Shown here piece after piece: positions 46,286-46,305 of a stretch of 46,305 nt of DNA (position 1 is its first letter; every line of letters begins with the position of its first letter). The position numbers and the translations under genes were made by a program. The stretch comes from Acetivibrio straminisolvens JCM 21531 (lineage in GTDB: Bacteria; Bacillota; Clostridia; Acetivibrionales; Acetivibrionaceae): positions 1-46,305 of the forward strand of contig NZ_BAVR01000028.1 of the NCBI RefSeq assembly GCF_000521465.1, written 5' to 3'. A model generated the notes under the pieces. The model had not been told where the DNA came from. It searched no databases and saw nothing but the letters and a program-made list of their open reading frames with translations.

Positions 46286-46305
46286 ATTTGTTTTATGTAT
46301 TTAAG

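Noticed and set aside
1-46305. CRISPR arrays, tRNA or rRNA genes, insertion sequences, prophage or integration sites
   Set aside because: No regularly spaced repeats, cloverleaf-type sequences, transposase or integrase frames, or terminal repeats were seen; the window is a normal chromosomal core region.

Overview
The window comes from an AT-rich, low-GC Gram-positive anaerobe of the Clostridia. Protein sequences and gene content point to the Acetivibrio (Clostridium) thermocellus group: a Bacillus-type fla/che operon with FliY, CheC and CheD, pyruvate formate-lyase with its activase, and a sodium-pump decarboxylase beta subunit. The species is inferred, because no search was run.

Layout: (1) 1-3445 holds topA and trmFO. 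(2) 3446-3810 is an intergenic leader. (3) 3811-37216 is one very long co-oriented motility and chemotaxis operon: flgB-flgC-fliE-fliF-fliG-fliH-fliI-fliJ-ylxF/motE-fliK-flgD-(TIGR02530)-flgE-swrD-fliL-fliM-fliY-cheY-fliO-fliP-fliQ-fliR-flhB-flhA-flhF-flhG-(PilZ)-cheB-cheA-cheW-cheC-cheD-(membrane protein)-sigD-(DUF342)-(small basic protein)-(SwrB/DUF6115-like)-(MltG-LysM-like). It closes with an intrinsic terminator at about 37251-37290. (4) 37422-40168 holds a DUF4097 lipoprotein, thpR and a CapA-family lipoprotein. (5) 40169-43442 is the pflB-pflA operon, with a repeat-bearing promoter region and a terminator shared with a convergent exonuclease gene. (6) 43427-46305 holds the exonuclease (minus), a small lipoprotein (plus), and a minus-strand oadB-oadG-like pair that meets the lipoprotein gene at a second bidirectional terminator.

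The operon encodes almost everything for the rod base, MS-ring, C-ring switch, export gate and ATPase, hook and hook-length control, the motility sigma factor, and a CheA/CheW/CheY/CheB/CheC/CheD/FliY signalling circuit. Flagellin, stator, filament cap, chemoreceptors and CheR are not in this window. A PilZ protein between flhG and cheB gives the operon its own predicted cyclic-di-GMP input. The four genes after sigD and the one before it are the least understood part.

The most important caution is that at least 27 single-base indels break genes between about 3.0 and 35.9 kb: 25 apparent deletions and 2 insertions, nearly all in runs of the same base. They hit 17 genes, including the housekeeping gene trmFO. 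Every broken gene becomes a full-length family member with a length divisible by three once one base per site is restored. I read these as sequence errors, not decay. Coordinates below give the whole intended gene and name each break. The breaks also create an artificial FliM-FliY read-through.
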